Assembly: GCF_001613065.1 (NCBI RefSeq)
Contig: NZ_BDBQ01000057.1
Coordinates: 35,381-99,380 of the forward strand
DNA from: Nocardia miyunensis NBRC 108239
GTDB taxonomy: Bacteria > Actinomycetota > Actinomycetes > Mycobacteriales > Mycobacteriaceae
Length of the DNA stretch: 64,000 nt
Reading direction: 5' to 3'
Shown: positions 35,941 to 44,286 of the stretch, piece after piece
Position numbering within the stretch: position 1 is the stretch's first letter
Layout of the letters: each line of letters begins with the position of its first letter
The notes under the pieces: generated by a model
The model's input: only the letters and a program-made list of their open reading frames with translations
The model's database searches: none
What the model was told of the DNA's origin: nothing
Translations under genes and position numbers: made by a program

Positions 35941-36271
35941 AGTTCCTTGTCGACGACAGCTGCCTCCGGCGTTGGCGCGGGCGATAACCAGCGAGGGGAA
36001 CGACGCCACCCATGTTCGCGATATTGACCTGACTTCTGCATCGGACCACACCGTGTGGGGCGAGGCATTGCGTCGTGGTGCCGTGATCATCACGAAGGAT
36101 GAGGATTTCGTGCTGATCGGGCGTGCGCGCGATGAGATATCGACGCCTACGGTGGTGTGGATCAGAATTCGAAACTGCTCGAGGAAGGCTCTGCTCGAAG
36201 CGATTCTTCCGATCCTGCCGACCGTTGTTGCGATGGTTGAGGCTGGCGAGAAGCTCATCGAGGTGCGCTGA
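35937..36271 (+). pseudogene. Frameshifted DUF5615 PIN-like toxin
   Basis: A toxin gene interrupted by one missing base. The GTG at 35937 begins KFLVDD, as DUF5615 proteins do, but the frame stops at TAA 35985. In the next frame from about 35957, QLPPALARAITSEGNDATHVRDI continues the same fold, with WGEALRRGAVIITKDEDF and a conserved C-terminus to 36271. Joining GAC (35952-35954) to CAG (35957-35959) with one extra base restores a normal 110-residue toxin. The neighbouring antitoxin gene is intact. Either the toxin is dead, or there is a sequencing error or a rare frameshift. Confidence 0.8.
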
Positions 36272-36310
36272 GGCACCTTGACGCCGATTGCAGGCCCGCA
36301 TGGATCGTGG

Positions 36311-37819
36311 TCACGCCGAGTCGGAGGCGGCCAGGAGGGCCTCGGCGAATTGGCGCATCTGGTCGGCGCCGCCGAACCAGGTGGAGACGAGGTCAACTGC
36401 AGCGCTGCGGGTGCGGCGGGCGGCGCGGATGAACTCCTCGAGGGAGACGTCGCCCGCTTCGGCCTTGTCGGCGATGTTCTCCAGGGTGCGGCTGGCCAGG
36501 AGCAAGTGCATGATCAGGTGGACGTCGACGCTCTTGGTGGCGTCGTCCTGCGGTGGGGTGCGGCGCGGTTCGGTGGCGGTGCGTAGCGGGGTGCTCGTGC
36601 GGCGCGTCGTTGTGGAACCGGATGTGCTGCTGAGGGTTTCATCATCCGATGCGGTTGCCGCCGCGGCCTCGGCAGCGGCGCGTTCGGCGGCCTTTCGGCT
36701 CATTCTGCTGCGCGGCGGGGCGGGGGTCGGCGGGGTGGGGGCTTCGACCGCGGCGGTGGGGTCGGGGGCGGTGAGTCCGGTGGCGGTGCGGTTGCGAGGT
36801 GCGGGTTCGGCGGCTGTGGAGTTCGACGCCGGGGCGGGTGCTGTGGAATTCGCGTCCGGGGCGGGCGTCGGTGCGGTGCGTTCGGGAAGTGGTGCGCGGG
36901 TCGGACCGCCTGTGCGGCTGCCCAATTCGGCGGAATTCACGGGGATGCCGTTCGGCGCGGTGGATTCGCGTTCGACGGTTGCCAGCACTGAATTATTGAT
37001 GAACTGATCGGATTCGGCCGACGTGTACGACGAACCATTGGTCAGATTGCCGGATCCGCCGGACTTGCGGCGGGCAGGCGGTGGTGAATCGAATTGTGAG
37101 TCCAGCAAATTCACCATGGGCTGGCTGTACACGTAGTCCGACTCCTCGGAATCGGTGAATCGGTGCGGCAGTCCGGGAGTTCGCCGAGGTAGTCCGGAAG
37201 ATTCTCCCGACGGTTCGGAATCGATGCGGAAGGCCGAATCGAGGGCCGGGTTCGATGGTTTCGGTGCTGGTGGTGCACTGAATTCGGTTGCGGGAGGCGG
37301 TGGAGTCGGTGCGGCGGGCGCCGATTCGGCAGGCGGGGGCGCCGGCGCGGGGTTCGCGCTGCGCGCATTCTCACCGGTGGGTGCGTCGAAAGCGGAGAAT
37401 GTGGAACCGGTCGGCCCCGTGGGGAATTGGTGGCCGTTCGTACCGGCAGAATTCTCGGGTGGCCGCCCGATGGTCCCCGAATCGGCTATGGCCGTGCCGA
37501 TATCGGGCCGGATGGCCACCGAGTCGGGTGCGGACATCAGCGATTCCGACCGGCCGTACGCCCGCTCGCCGGTGCTCCCGGGTGGCGGCGGTGCGGGGGC
37601 GACCGAAGGTGTTGCGCCGGTGGACCATTCCGGAGCCGGATCGGCCGGAGTCCACCCCACGGCGACCTCCGGCCGGCCCAGGCTGCCCCTGCCCGGATCG
37701 AATCCGGTGAGCCCATTGGTCGATCCCGCCGCCTGCTCGTTGCGAGGATGGGTGAGGCGATAACCCTCCGGGCGAGAACGATTGGGTTCTCCGAAACTGG
37801 CGAAATCGGGGTCGGTCAT
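36311..37819 (-). CDS. Long disordered Pro/Ala/Ser-rich protein
   Basis: A 502-residue protein of unknown function. Residues about 1-420 are low-complexity, rich in Pro, Ala, Ser, Thr and Gly with short charged patches, so probably disordered. The last 75 residues (SVDVHLIMHLLLASRTLENIADKA... to SAVDLVSTWFGGADQMRQFAEALL) look like a compact helical domain and are the best handle for homology. No signal peptide or membrane segment is seen. The ATG at 37819 (MTDPDFASFGEP) is chosen because the upstream frame overlaps the AbiEi-like gene region. Confidence 0.6.
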   Translation of the reverse strand: MTDPDFASFGEPNRSRPEGYRLTHPRNEQAAGSTNGLTGFDPGRGSLGRPEVAVGWTPADPAPEWSTGATPSVAPAPPPPGSTGERAYGRSESLMSAPDSVAIRPDIGTAIADSGTIGRPPENSAGTNGHQFPTGPTGSTFSAFDAPTGENARSANPAPAPPPAESAPAAPTPPPPATEFSAPPAPKPSNPALDSAFRIDSEPSGESSGLPRRTPGLPHRFTDSEESDYVYSQPMVNLLDSQFDSPPPARRKSGGSGNLTNGSSYTSAESDQFINNSVLATVERESTAPNGIPVNSAELGSRTGGPTRAPLPERTAPTPAPDANSTAPAPASNSTAAEPAPRNRTATGLTAPDPTAAVEAPTPPTPAPPRSRMSRKAAERAAAEAAAATASDDETLSSTSGSTTTRRTSTPLRTATEPRRTPPQDDATKSVDVHLIMHLLLASRTLENIADKAEAGDVSLEEFIRAARRTRSAAVDLVSTWFGGADQMRQFAEALLAASDSA

Positions 37820-37928
37820 ATCGCCATTCTTACCGTCACATCCGTGGTATGCGACCCCGCGGGGCGCTGAATTATCCACAGGCGCACTCGATTCACGTGG
37901 TAGCTGGGAAGATACGAGCAGTGTGAAT

Positions 37929-38888
37929 TCATCGGAGCCGGGGTGCCGGAACCCACCTCCCTCGGCGGGTGAGGCTGGCGGCGGCTTCGGCGGCGGCGGT
38001 GATCCGACGCTCGATCTCCTCGGGATCATCGAGCTCGTCCCAGGTCCATCGGACCGGGATCCAGCCGAGCGCGCGCAGCCGGTCTTCGCGCAGTTCGGTG
38101 GCGAACGCGGCGCGTCCGGCGGCCTCGGTGCGGTCCGGATCGTGGCTCGTCTCCGGGCTCGGATCGAAGTCGGCGGCGACGCCGAGCTCCGGAAACAGGC
38201 AGTCGACGCGGGCGACGAAACTGTTGTCGGGACTGAGTATCCGGGCCTTCACCTCGGGCGCGGGCAGCCGGGCCGCGGCCATCGCCACCCGCAGCCGGGA
38301 TTCGCCGACACCCGAGCTGCGGCCGTCGAGGAAGGTCAGGACCTGCGCGGCTTGCTTGTAGCCGGGGCGGGCCCGCGCCCGGTGCAGTTGTTCGCGCAGC
38401 TGCGCCGCACTCGTCGCACCGCGATGCAGGGCAGCGTCACCCGCCGCGACCGCCTGCTCGAACTCCTCGGTGCGGGCGATGTCGACGATCGTGCGCGCCG
38501 CGGTGGTGTAGCGGATGCCCTCCACCGCGACGACGTCGTCGGCCGCGAGTTGCCCGGCGTGCACTACGAGCAGGCGGCCGATCCGCGCGCCGTTGCGGCG
38601 GGTGCGGGTCAGATGGACGCGATCCAGCCGAATCCGCCAGGTGGGCAGATCGTGCCCGATCAGCGCCGAAACATGGCTCACCACCGCGACATCGGCGGTT
38701 GCGGCGATCGTCGCCCGGATCAGTGCTCGATGCCGGTCCACCGCACTGAGCATCTCGGCCGGCGCGTCGAGATAGTGCCCGGTCCGGACGCGATGCCACA
38801 GGCCGTGCCGACACAGTCTGCGCAGATCGGAATCCGACAGCCCGGCGGCGAGGGCGTCGCGGCGAGAGATCGGTTGCGGGGTTCCCAT
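37929..38888 (-). CDS. AbiEi-like/DUF559-type protein
   Basis: A 319-residue protein of an actinomycete family with an N-terminal AbiEi-type winged helix (ISRRDALAAGLSDSDLRRLCRHGLWHRVRTGHYL), a middle domain, and a C-terminal Vsr/DUF559 nuclease-like fold. Nuclease pieces are GESRLRVAMAAARLPAPEVKARI, VDCLFPELGVAADFD and a final RALGWIPVRWTWDEL. The usual IEYDG is changed to AADFD and the spacing is altered, so catalysis is uncertain. No cognate AbiEii toxin is adjacent; the family is widespread and its role is unknown. Confidence 0.75.
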   Translation of the reverse strand: MGTPQPISRRDALAAGLSDSDLRRLCRHGLWHRVRTGHYLDAPAEMLSAVDRHRALIRATIAATADVAVVSHVSALIGHDLPTWRIRLDRVHLTRTRRNGARIGRLLVVHAGQLAADDVVAVEGIRYTTAARTIVDIARTEEFEQAVAAGDAALHRGATSAAQLREQLHRARARPGYKQAAQVLTFLDGRSSGVGESRLRVAMAAARLPAPEVKARILSPDNSFVARVDCLFPELGVAADFDPSPETSHDPDRTEAAGRAAFATELREDRLRALGWIPVRWTWDELDDPEEIERRITAAAEAAASLTRRGRWVPAPRLR

Positions 38889-39028
38889 ACGTCGATCATC
38901 AGTGCGCGCAGGCCCTTTCGGGCTCGCCTCGGGACGAATGTGGATAACTCGGGGGGTGTGGATAATTCACCGTCTCGCGGTCTGTTTCGCCACGCCGGAA
39001 GGCGGCCTTGCGAGCGGTGGGCGAGAGC

Positions 39029-39658
39029 TCAGCCCAGATGTGTCATGCCCGCGGCGACGACCTGTGAGATGTTCAGGATCTCGTCGGCGGTCGGCAGGCT
39101 CAGGCCGTCCAGGGTGTGCAGCCGGTCGGTGGTGGCGATGGCCAGCATCGCCGAGACCCACGCGCCCGCGCACGCGCGCAACGTGCCGGGCTGCACCGGA
39201 CCCGGCGCACTGGCCTGCAGCACCCGCGCGGTGATGTCGAGCAGCTGATCGCGCATGCGCCGCAACTGTTTACGGACGTCGGGATGGGTGTCGGCCTCGC
39301 GCCACATGATGACGCGCAGTACCGAGGAATGGTGGTCGCGCAGATTCAGCGCGGCGTCCAGGGCGATCAGGCTCTTGGCCGGGTCACCCGGGGAGACGAC
39401 GGCGTCGATGTCGTCGAGCGGGTTGGCCGGAATCCGCTCGGCCATCAGCGCCGACAGGATCGAATCCTTGGTCGGGAAGTAATAGAAGACCAGACCCTTG
39501 GGCACACCCGCGGTCGTGGCGATCGCCGCGGTCGCGGTGGCGTCGAATCCGTGTGTCGCGAACAGGCTTTCGGCGGCATCCAGGATGAGCTGGCGGGCGT
39601 CGCCGTCGACCTTCTTGCTCCGGCGACGCCCCGCTCGATGGGGTTTGGGCATCTGCAT
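39029..39658 (-). CDS. TetR-family regulator (with SPW operon)
   Basis: A 209-residue TetR repressor: HTH TATAAIATTAGVPKGLVFYYFPTKDSIL at about residues 40-67, then a ligand domain. The ATG at 39658 shares its first base with the stop of the SPW gene (TGATG), so they are co-transcribed. An open frame continues upstream but belongs to another frame use. Its targets are probably the operon and the divergent oxidoreductase; not proven. Confidence 0.85.
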   Translation of the reverse strand: MQMPKPHRAGRRRSKKVDGDARQLILDAAESLFATHGFDATATAAIATTAGVPKGLVFYYFPTKDSILSALMAERIPANPLDDIDAVVSPGDPAKSLIALDAALNLRDHHSSVLRVIMWREADTHPDVRKQLRRMRDQLLDITARVLQASAPGPVQPGTLRACAGAWVSAMLAIATTDRLHTLDGLSLPTADEILNISQVVAAGMTHLG

Positions 39659-40005
39659 CAGTGAGCAGTATGCATCCGCGCCGATACTTGCGGAAGTGCG
39701 GCGACGGCGACCACGACGGTCAGTACGCCCACGATCCAGGACGTCCAGGACGCGCCGTTGAAGGAGCTGTAGTCCATGACCCACGGGGCGATGAACAGCA
39801 ACACGCCCAGCACGCCCATGGCGTAGTCCAAACCGGACAGCGCCGGACGCGCCATCTGGGCCAGACCGGTCAGGGCGATGAGCACACCGAGCACGATCAA
39901 CGTCCACATGGCCCGATCGTTGTGATCGACCCATATCGGCGACAGTGCAGTGTAGACACCGAGCACGACTGCTACGAAGTCCTGCGCACGGGATTCGGTC
40001 AACAT
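39658..40005 (-). CDS. SPW-repeat membrane protein
   Basis: A 115-residue protein with four membrane segments in two repeats, each marked by the SPW-type motif (LSPIWVDHND and IAPWVMDYSS). SPW proteins are small membrane proteins of unknown function, common in actinomycetes. It is the first gene of an operon with the TetR regulator and is divergent from the ferredoxin reductase. Confidence 0.85.
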   Translation of the reverse strand: MLTESRAQDFVAVVLGVYTALSPIWVDHNDRAMWTLIVLGVLIALTGLAQMARPALSGLDYAMGVLGVLLFIAPWVMDYSSFNGASWTSWIVGVLTVVVAVAALPQVSARMHTAH

Positions 40006-40144
40006 GTTTTGCCTCCTCAGGGCGGTGATTTGTGTTCAATTTCCGGTATAACTCTGATTGACCGCCCGATCAATACCTGTCCCGGCACGATCGGGTGGCA
40101 ATATTCGACGCGTATGGACGTGTTGGTCATCACAGTGACAAAAT

Positions 40145-40158
40145 TAGAACACGTTCTA
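40145..40158. promoter_or_regulatory. KstR-like operator 1
   Basis: TAGAACACGTTCTA fits the KstR motif tnnAACnnGTTnnA exactly and is fully palindromic. It lies between GTGACA (40135-40140) and TAGAAT (40157-40162), a plausible -35/-10 pair for the ferredoxin reductase gene, so binding would block transcription. It may also serve the divergent SPW-TetR operon. Confidence 0.7.
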
Positions 40159-40230
40159 GAATAAGTTGGATATCGTGCACCTTTCGATACCTGAGATCGC
40201 CATTGCCCGTGCCACGTCCGGGGTGACCCG

Positions 40231-41415
40231 ATGACCGGCCACCCGATCGTGATCGTCGGCGCGGGGCTGTCCGGCCTGCGCGCCGCGGAGGAGCTCCGGC
40301 GCGCCGGATACGAGGGCGGGCTGGTTCTGGTCGGTGACGAGGCACGACTGCCCTACGATCGGCCGCCGCTGTCCAAGCAGTTCGTGCGCGGGGAAACCGA
40401 CGACACCACACTGCGCCCGGCCGAATTCTTCGCCGAGAACGATATCGAGCTGCGCCTGGGCGTCGCGGCCACGGGCGTGGACATCGTCGCGCGGCGGCTG
40501 CTGCTCACCGACGGACAAGCCCTGGACTACGACCGGCTGATCATCGCGACGGGCCTGCGCCCCAAGCGGATTCCCGGCCTGCCCGACGCATCCGGGGTGC
40601 ACGTGCTGCGCAGCCACGACGACGCGGCCGGTCTGCGCGACGGGCTGAGCGGCGCGTCCCGCGCGCTGGTCGTCGGCGCTGGTTTCATCGGCTGCGAGCT
40701 GGCGGCCAGTTTCCGCTCCCGCGGCGTCGAGGTCGTACTGGTGGAACCGCAGCCGACACCGCTGGCCGCCTCGCTGGGCGAGCAGGTCGGTGCGCTGGTC
40801 GGGCGGCTGCATCGGGCCGAGGGCGTCGATCTGCGCTGCGGCGTGGGTCTGGAGTCGCTGGTCGTCGAGGATGACGCGGTGCGCGGTGCGCGGCTGTCGG
40901 ACGGCTCGACCGTCGATGCGGATCTCGTGGTCATCGGCGTCGGCTCGGCTCCGGCGACCGATTGGCTCGCCGAATCCGGTATCCCGCTGGCCGATCGGTC
41001 CGCGGGTGGCGGCGTCCTGGCCGACGAGACGGGCCGGACCTCGGTGGAGAACGTCTGGGCGCTCGGCGATGTCGCGGCCTGGCGCCACGGCGGTGCGCAT
41101 CGTCGCGTGGAGCACTGGACCAGTGCGGGCGAACAGGCTCAGCTGCTGGCCGCCGCGCTGCTGGGGTCCGAGGGGCCCGCGGCCGGTGTGCCGTATGTGT
41201 GGAGCGACCAGTACGAGGTGAAGATCCAGGTCCTGGGTTCGACGCGCGGGGCGGACGAGATCCGGATCGTCGAGGACGACGGGCGCAAATTCCTCGCCCA
41301 CTACCTCACCGACGGTGTGCTCACGGCCGTCGTCGGCGCGGGCAAGGCGGGCAAGGTGATGAAGATGCGCGCCGAACTCGTCGCCAACACCCGTCCCGGT
41401 GAGCGGGTCGGCTGA
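40231..41415 (+). CDS. FAD-dependent ferredoxin reductase
   Basis: A 394-residue putidaredoxin/rhodocoxin-reductase-type flavoprotein. The FAD motif VIVGAGLSGLRAAEELR opens the protein, RPPLSK follows near residue 47, the NADH motif VVGAGFIGCELAASF is central and the FAD tail WALGDVAAW is near residue 285. It passes electrons from NAD(P)H to a ferredoxin for a P450 or oxygenase. The KstR-like operator upstream suggests steroid catabolism, perhaps for a CYP125/CYP142-like enzyme elsewhere. Confidence 0.88.
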   Translation: MTGHPIVIVGAGLSGLRAAEELRRAGYEGGLVLVGDEARLPYDRPPLSKQFVRGETDDTTLRPAEFFAENDIELRLGVAATGVDIVARRLLLTDGQALDYDRLIIATGLRPKRIPGLPDASGVHVLRSHDDAAGLRDGLSGASRALVVGAGFIGCELAASFRSRGVEVVLVEPQPTPLAASLGEQVGALVGRLHRAEGVDLRCGVGLESLVVEDDAVRGARLSDGSTVDADLVVIGVGSAPATDWLAESGIPLADRSAGGGVLADETGRTSVENVWALGDVAAWRHGGAHRRVEHWTSAGEQAQLLAAALLGSEGPAAGVPYVWSDQYEVKIQVLGSTRGADEIRIVEDDGRKFLAHYLTDGVLTAVVGAGKAGKVMKMRAELVANTRPGERVG

Positions 41416-41480
41416 ACGACCCAGCTCGTCCCGCTGATGAGCAGGGTGCGGCGCACGGGAGCACTCCGGTCACTAATACA

Positions 41481-42266
41481 GTGACGGGTGTGATTGTCGC
41501 GCTGATCGATTCGGGCCTCGGACTGTTGACCACCGGAGCGTGGTTGCGCAGGCTGCGGCCCGATCTCGACCTGCTGCTGCAACTGGATCCCGACGGCGCG
41601 CCGTGGGGTCCGAAGGCCGAATCCTGGGTCGTGGATCGGGTGCTGAACGCCACCCGGCGGTCGATCGAGCAGGGTGCGGAGGTCATCGTGCTGCCGTGCA
41701 ACACCGCCAGCGTGACGGCCCTGGAACAAGTGCGCGCCGAGGTCGGACCGGGGGTTCCGGTGATCGGCACCGTTCCGGCGATCAAACCCGCGGCCGCCGT
41801 CTGCACGACGGTGGCGGTGTGGGCGACCGCCGCGACGACCGCGAGCCGCTATCAGGCCGAGCTGATCGCCCGCTTCGGCGGCGACGCCGAGGTGACCGGC
41901 GTGGCCTGCCACGGGCTCGCCGACTCCATCGATCGCGGCGACCTCACCGGCATCGAGGAGGCCATCGCGAAGGCCGCCGCGATGACCCCGCCCGGTACCG
42001 AGGGCGTCGTCCTGGGCTGCACCCACTACCCGCTGGTCATGGATGCAATCCTGGCCGCGCTGCCGCCCGGCGTGCGACTGTTCGACAGCGCCGAGGCCGT
42101 CGCCGCGCAGGCCCTCCGCCGCACGGACGCCCTCGGCCGGCCCACCGCCGGTTCGGGAGCGGTCACCGTCTTCAACAGCGGCCGCCCCGGCGAACTACCC
42201 ACCAGCGCATCGGCTTTCGAAGCGGGGCGCGTTCTTGGTGCACCGGCCGACGTCATCACCGCCTGA
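41481..42266 (+). CDS. Aspartate/glutamate racemase-family protein (MurI-like)
   Basis: A 261-residue racemase-family protein with the two catalytic cysteines Cys73 (LPCNTAS) and Cys180 (LGCTHYP) and the opening IDSGLGLLT. The usual GDTxxxPYG loop is replaced by LDPDGAPWGPKA, so it differs from typical cell-wall MurI. It may be a second racemase or act on another amino acid. GTG start; convergent with kshB. Confidence 0.8.
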   Translation: MTGVIVALIDSGLGLLTTGAWLRRLRPDLDLLLQLDPDGAPWGPKAESWVVDRVLNATRRSIEQGAEVIVLPCNTASVTALEQVRAEVGPGVPVIGTVPAIKPAAAVCTTVAVWATAATTASRYQAELIARFGGDAEVTGVACHGLADSIDRGDLTGIEEAIAKAAAMTPPGTEGVVLGCTHYPLVMDAILAALPPGVRLFDSAEAVAAQALRRTDALGRPTAGSGAVTVFNSGRPGELPTSASAFEAGRVLGAPADVITA

Positions 42267-42356
42267 CCGCAACAACGCGAACTCGGAGTCGGGTCAGCCG
42301 TCGAAGTGATGCCTCTGGCGGCTCACGACCAGGCTCGAATCCCAACCTCAGGTTCC

Positions 42357-42403
42357 GACAAATACGTGACGTGACCGTGCGTCCCCAACAAATAGGTGAC
42401 GTG
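42357..42403 (+). repeat. Pair of direct repeats, AACAAATA-GTGACGTG type
   Basis: GACAAATACGTGACGTG (42357-42373) and AACAAATAGGTGACGTG (42387-42403) are two near copies with a 30-base period. They lie in the 195-base convergent gap between the racemase and kshB. They could be remnants of a mobile element end or binding sites; there is no further evidence. Confidence 0.4.
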
Positions 42404-42420
42404 CGCTCTCTGAACGGCGA

Positions 42421-42459
42421 GCCTTGGGGGCCGCGAACACGCCGAGCGGAGCGGAGGCC
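42421..42459 (-). repeat. Dispersed intergenic repeat, inverted copy B
   Basis: The reverse complement reads GGCCTCCGCTCCGCTCGG then CGTGTTCGCGGCCCCCAAGGC, the same core as the tandem copies at 46060-46269 and as 14532-14570. It ends 2 bases before the kshB stop. Confidence 0.65.
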
Positions 42460-42461
42460 GA

Positions 42462-43535
42462 TTAGAACTGTATTTTGAGGTGGTCGGTGACGGGGTGCGC
42501 CTGGCAGCCCAGGATGTATCCGGCCTCGATGTCCTCCGGGTCGAGGATCTCGGAGTTGTCCATCTCCACCTTGCCCTCGAGCACGGTGCAGGCGCAGGAG
42601 CCGCATTCGCCCTCCTGGCAGGAGTAGGGCACGTCCAGGCCCTTGCTCAGCATGATGTCGACCAGGGTCTTGCTGCGCGGCCACTGTAGGTTGTGCACCT
42701 CGCCGTCGAGTTCCACGTCGACCGTGGCGGCTTCGGCGGCCTCCGCCTCGCTGACCTCCTCGGGCTCCGCGTCCGCGAACGGGTCTCCGGCAAGGGAATT
42801 GAAGACCTCGGCATGGGTGCGGTTGCGCGGTACGCCGAGCTGGGCCAGGGCGTCGTGCACACCGTCCATGAACGGTTTGGGCCCGCACATGAACGCCCGG
42901 TGCTCGGCGAAGGGCCGGGCGAGCGCGGCCAGCTTCTCCACGGTCGGCAGGCCCTGCAGGGTTTCGAGCCAGTGCACGATCACCAGCCGCTGCGGATGTT
43001 TGTCGGCGAGTTCGCGCAGTTCCTCGGCGAAGATGACCGATTCGGCGTCGCGGTTCGCGTAGATCAGCGTGATGCGGCCGCTGCCACCGGCCAGCGCAGA
43101 TTTCAGGATCGACATGACCGGCGTGATTCCGCTGCCCGCGCCGAACAGCAGCAGATCCTCGTCCAGATCCTTCGGGGTGAACACGCCCGAGGGCGGCAGC
43201 ACCTCGATGCTGTCCCCGGCGCGGATGTTGTCGCAGATCCAATTCGAGGCGTATCCGTCGGGCGTGCGCTTGACGGTGACCTTCGGGGCGTCGTCGGTGT
43301 GCGGCGAGCTGGCCAGGGAGTAGCACCGCGCCACCGAGCCGGTCAGCTCGCTGGGGATGCGCAGGGTGAGGAACTGACCGGGCTGGTACTCGAATCGCTC
43401 ACGCAGCTCCGCGGGCACCTCGAAGACCAGCGAACAGGCATCGGCCGTCTCGGTGATGACCTCGGATACACGCAGCACCACCGAGCGCGAGCTGTGCGGT
43501 GCATCGGGGTCGGGTCGAGGGTCGGCGGTGGTCAT
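42462..43535 (-). CDS. kshB: 3-ketosteroid 9-alpha-hydroxylase reductase (KshB-like)
   Basis: A 357-residue reductase with an FAD domain (RCYSLASSP at 70-78), an NAD(P) domain (GAGSGITPVMSIL) and a C-terminal plant-type [2Fe-2S] centre with Cys306, Cys311, Cys314 and Cys344. The order FAD-NAD-2Fe2S, the length and the motif CQEGECGSC match KshB, which feeds electrons to the KshA oxygenase in steroid ring opening. The ATG at 43535 follows GAGAGGACG. A KstR-like palindrome lies 42-55 bases upstream. KshB relatives in phenylacetate or other oxygenases are similar, so the call rests also on the operator. Confidence 0.82.
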   Translation of the reverse strand: MTTADPRPDPDAPHSSRSVVLRVSEVITETADACSLVFEVPAELRERFEYQPGQFLTLRIPSELTGSVARCYSLASSPHTDDAPKVTVKRTPDGYASNWICDNIRAGDSIEVLPPSGVFTPKDLDEDLLLFGAGSGITPVMSILKSALAGGSGRITLIYANRDAESVIFAEELRELADKHPQRLVIVHWLETLQGLPTVEKLAALARPFAEHRAFMCGPKPFMDGVHDALAQLGVPRNRTHAEVFNSLAGDPFADAEPEEVSEAEAAEAATVDVELDGEVHNLQWPRSKTLVDIMLSKGLDVPYSCQEGECGSCACTVLEGKVEMDNSEILDPEDIEAGYILGCQAHPVTDHLKIQF

Positions 43536-43572
43536 AACGTCCTCTCGGGCCGGGCGTTCATGCGAAAACAGC

Positions 43573-43594
43573 AAACTAGAACGTGTTCTAGTTT
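43573..43594. promoter_or_regulatory. KstR-like operator 2
   Basis: A perfect 22-base palindrome whose core TAGAACGTGTTCTA (43577-43590) fits tnnAACnnGTTnnA. It sits in the 58-base gap between the TetR stop and the kshB start, so it most likely controls kshB. The core matches operator 1 except for the two central bases. Confidence 0.75.
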
Positions 43595-44286
43595 CATGAT
43601 ACGCAGCCCTGTTGCCGGCGGACAAGCTGGGCCTCCAGTCCGGAGATCAGCACGTCCATGCCGAAGTCGTAGGAATAACGTTCGCGTAGGTCGCCGATGT
43701 GCTTGAAGGCGCGAGCCATGGCATCGGGCAATGTCGCATCGGCCAGCGCGCCACGGTCACGCGGATTGACTCGCCTGCGGCCGAACAGATACGTATGAAT
43801 CGTCGCATAGGCGGAGAGCACGGCGCGATCGTCGAATCCGGCATCGGACAGGATTTCCATCACAGCGCCGATCAGATCCAGCTGTTTGCCCAGCATCTGT
43901 TCGATGAGCACATCGCCGAGCCCCGGATGTTTCCGCAGTTTCTCGTCGATCTGATCGACCAGTTCGCGCAGGCGCTGCTGCCACGGACCAGATTCCCGGA
44001 GCGGTTTGCGCACTCCGGTCAATGCGGCGGTGGCCACCAGATCGAGCAGTTCGCGTTTATCGGCGACGTAGTAGTACGGGGCCATCGGAGAGACGCCGAG
44101 TTCGCGCGACAACCGCCGCATCGACAACTTCTCCACGCCGTCCTGTCGCACGACGCGCAGCGCGGCCTCTACGATCTCCGATTCCGACAGCGTCTGATTG
44201 GCTGCGCCTGCGGCATTACGGCCCCCACTGGTCTGCATCCGTCCGACTCCCATAGCGCCTCGAGACTGTGCCGGTGGTCCGCTCAT
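43594..44286 (-). CDS. TetR-family regulator next to kshB
   Basis: A 230-residue TetR-type regulator with the HTH KLSMRRLSRELGVSPMAPYYYVADKRELLDL at about residues 58-88 and a C-terminal domain like the TetR_C_1 (tetracycline-repressor) type. The first 35 residues are a Gly/Ala/Ser-rich extension. The ATG at 44286 follows AAAGGACC. It is not KstR itself by its HTH, and its target is unknown; it might control the divergent glycosyltransferase. Confidence 0.82.
   Translation of the reverse strand: MSGPPAQSRGAMGVGRMQTSGGRNAAGAANQTLSESEIVEAALRVVRQDGVEKLSMRRLSRELGVSPMAPYYYVADKRELLDLVATAALTGVRKPLRESGPWQQRLRELVDQIDEKLRKHPGLGDVLIEQMLGKQLDLIGAVMEILSDAGFDDRAVLSAYATIHTYLFGRRRVNPRDRGALADATLPDAMARAFKHIGDLRERYSYDFGMDVLISGLEAQLVRRQQGCVS

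Noticed and set aside
39659..40039. N-terminal extension of the TetR gene at 39029-39658
   Set aside because: The extension overlaps the SPW gene in a different frame and lacks TetR-like sequence; the ATG at 39658 gives a normal 209-residue repressor.
42331..42352. GGCTCGAATCCCAACC resembles a tRNA T-arm
   Set aside because: No acceptor stem, D-arm or anticodon arm can be folded from the surrounding sequence; at most a tRNA fragment.
43594..44286. Identifying the TetR next to kshB as KstR or MftR
   Set aside because: Its C-terminal domain looks like the TetR_C_1 type and its length and HTH do not match what I know of KstR or MftR.
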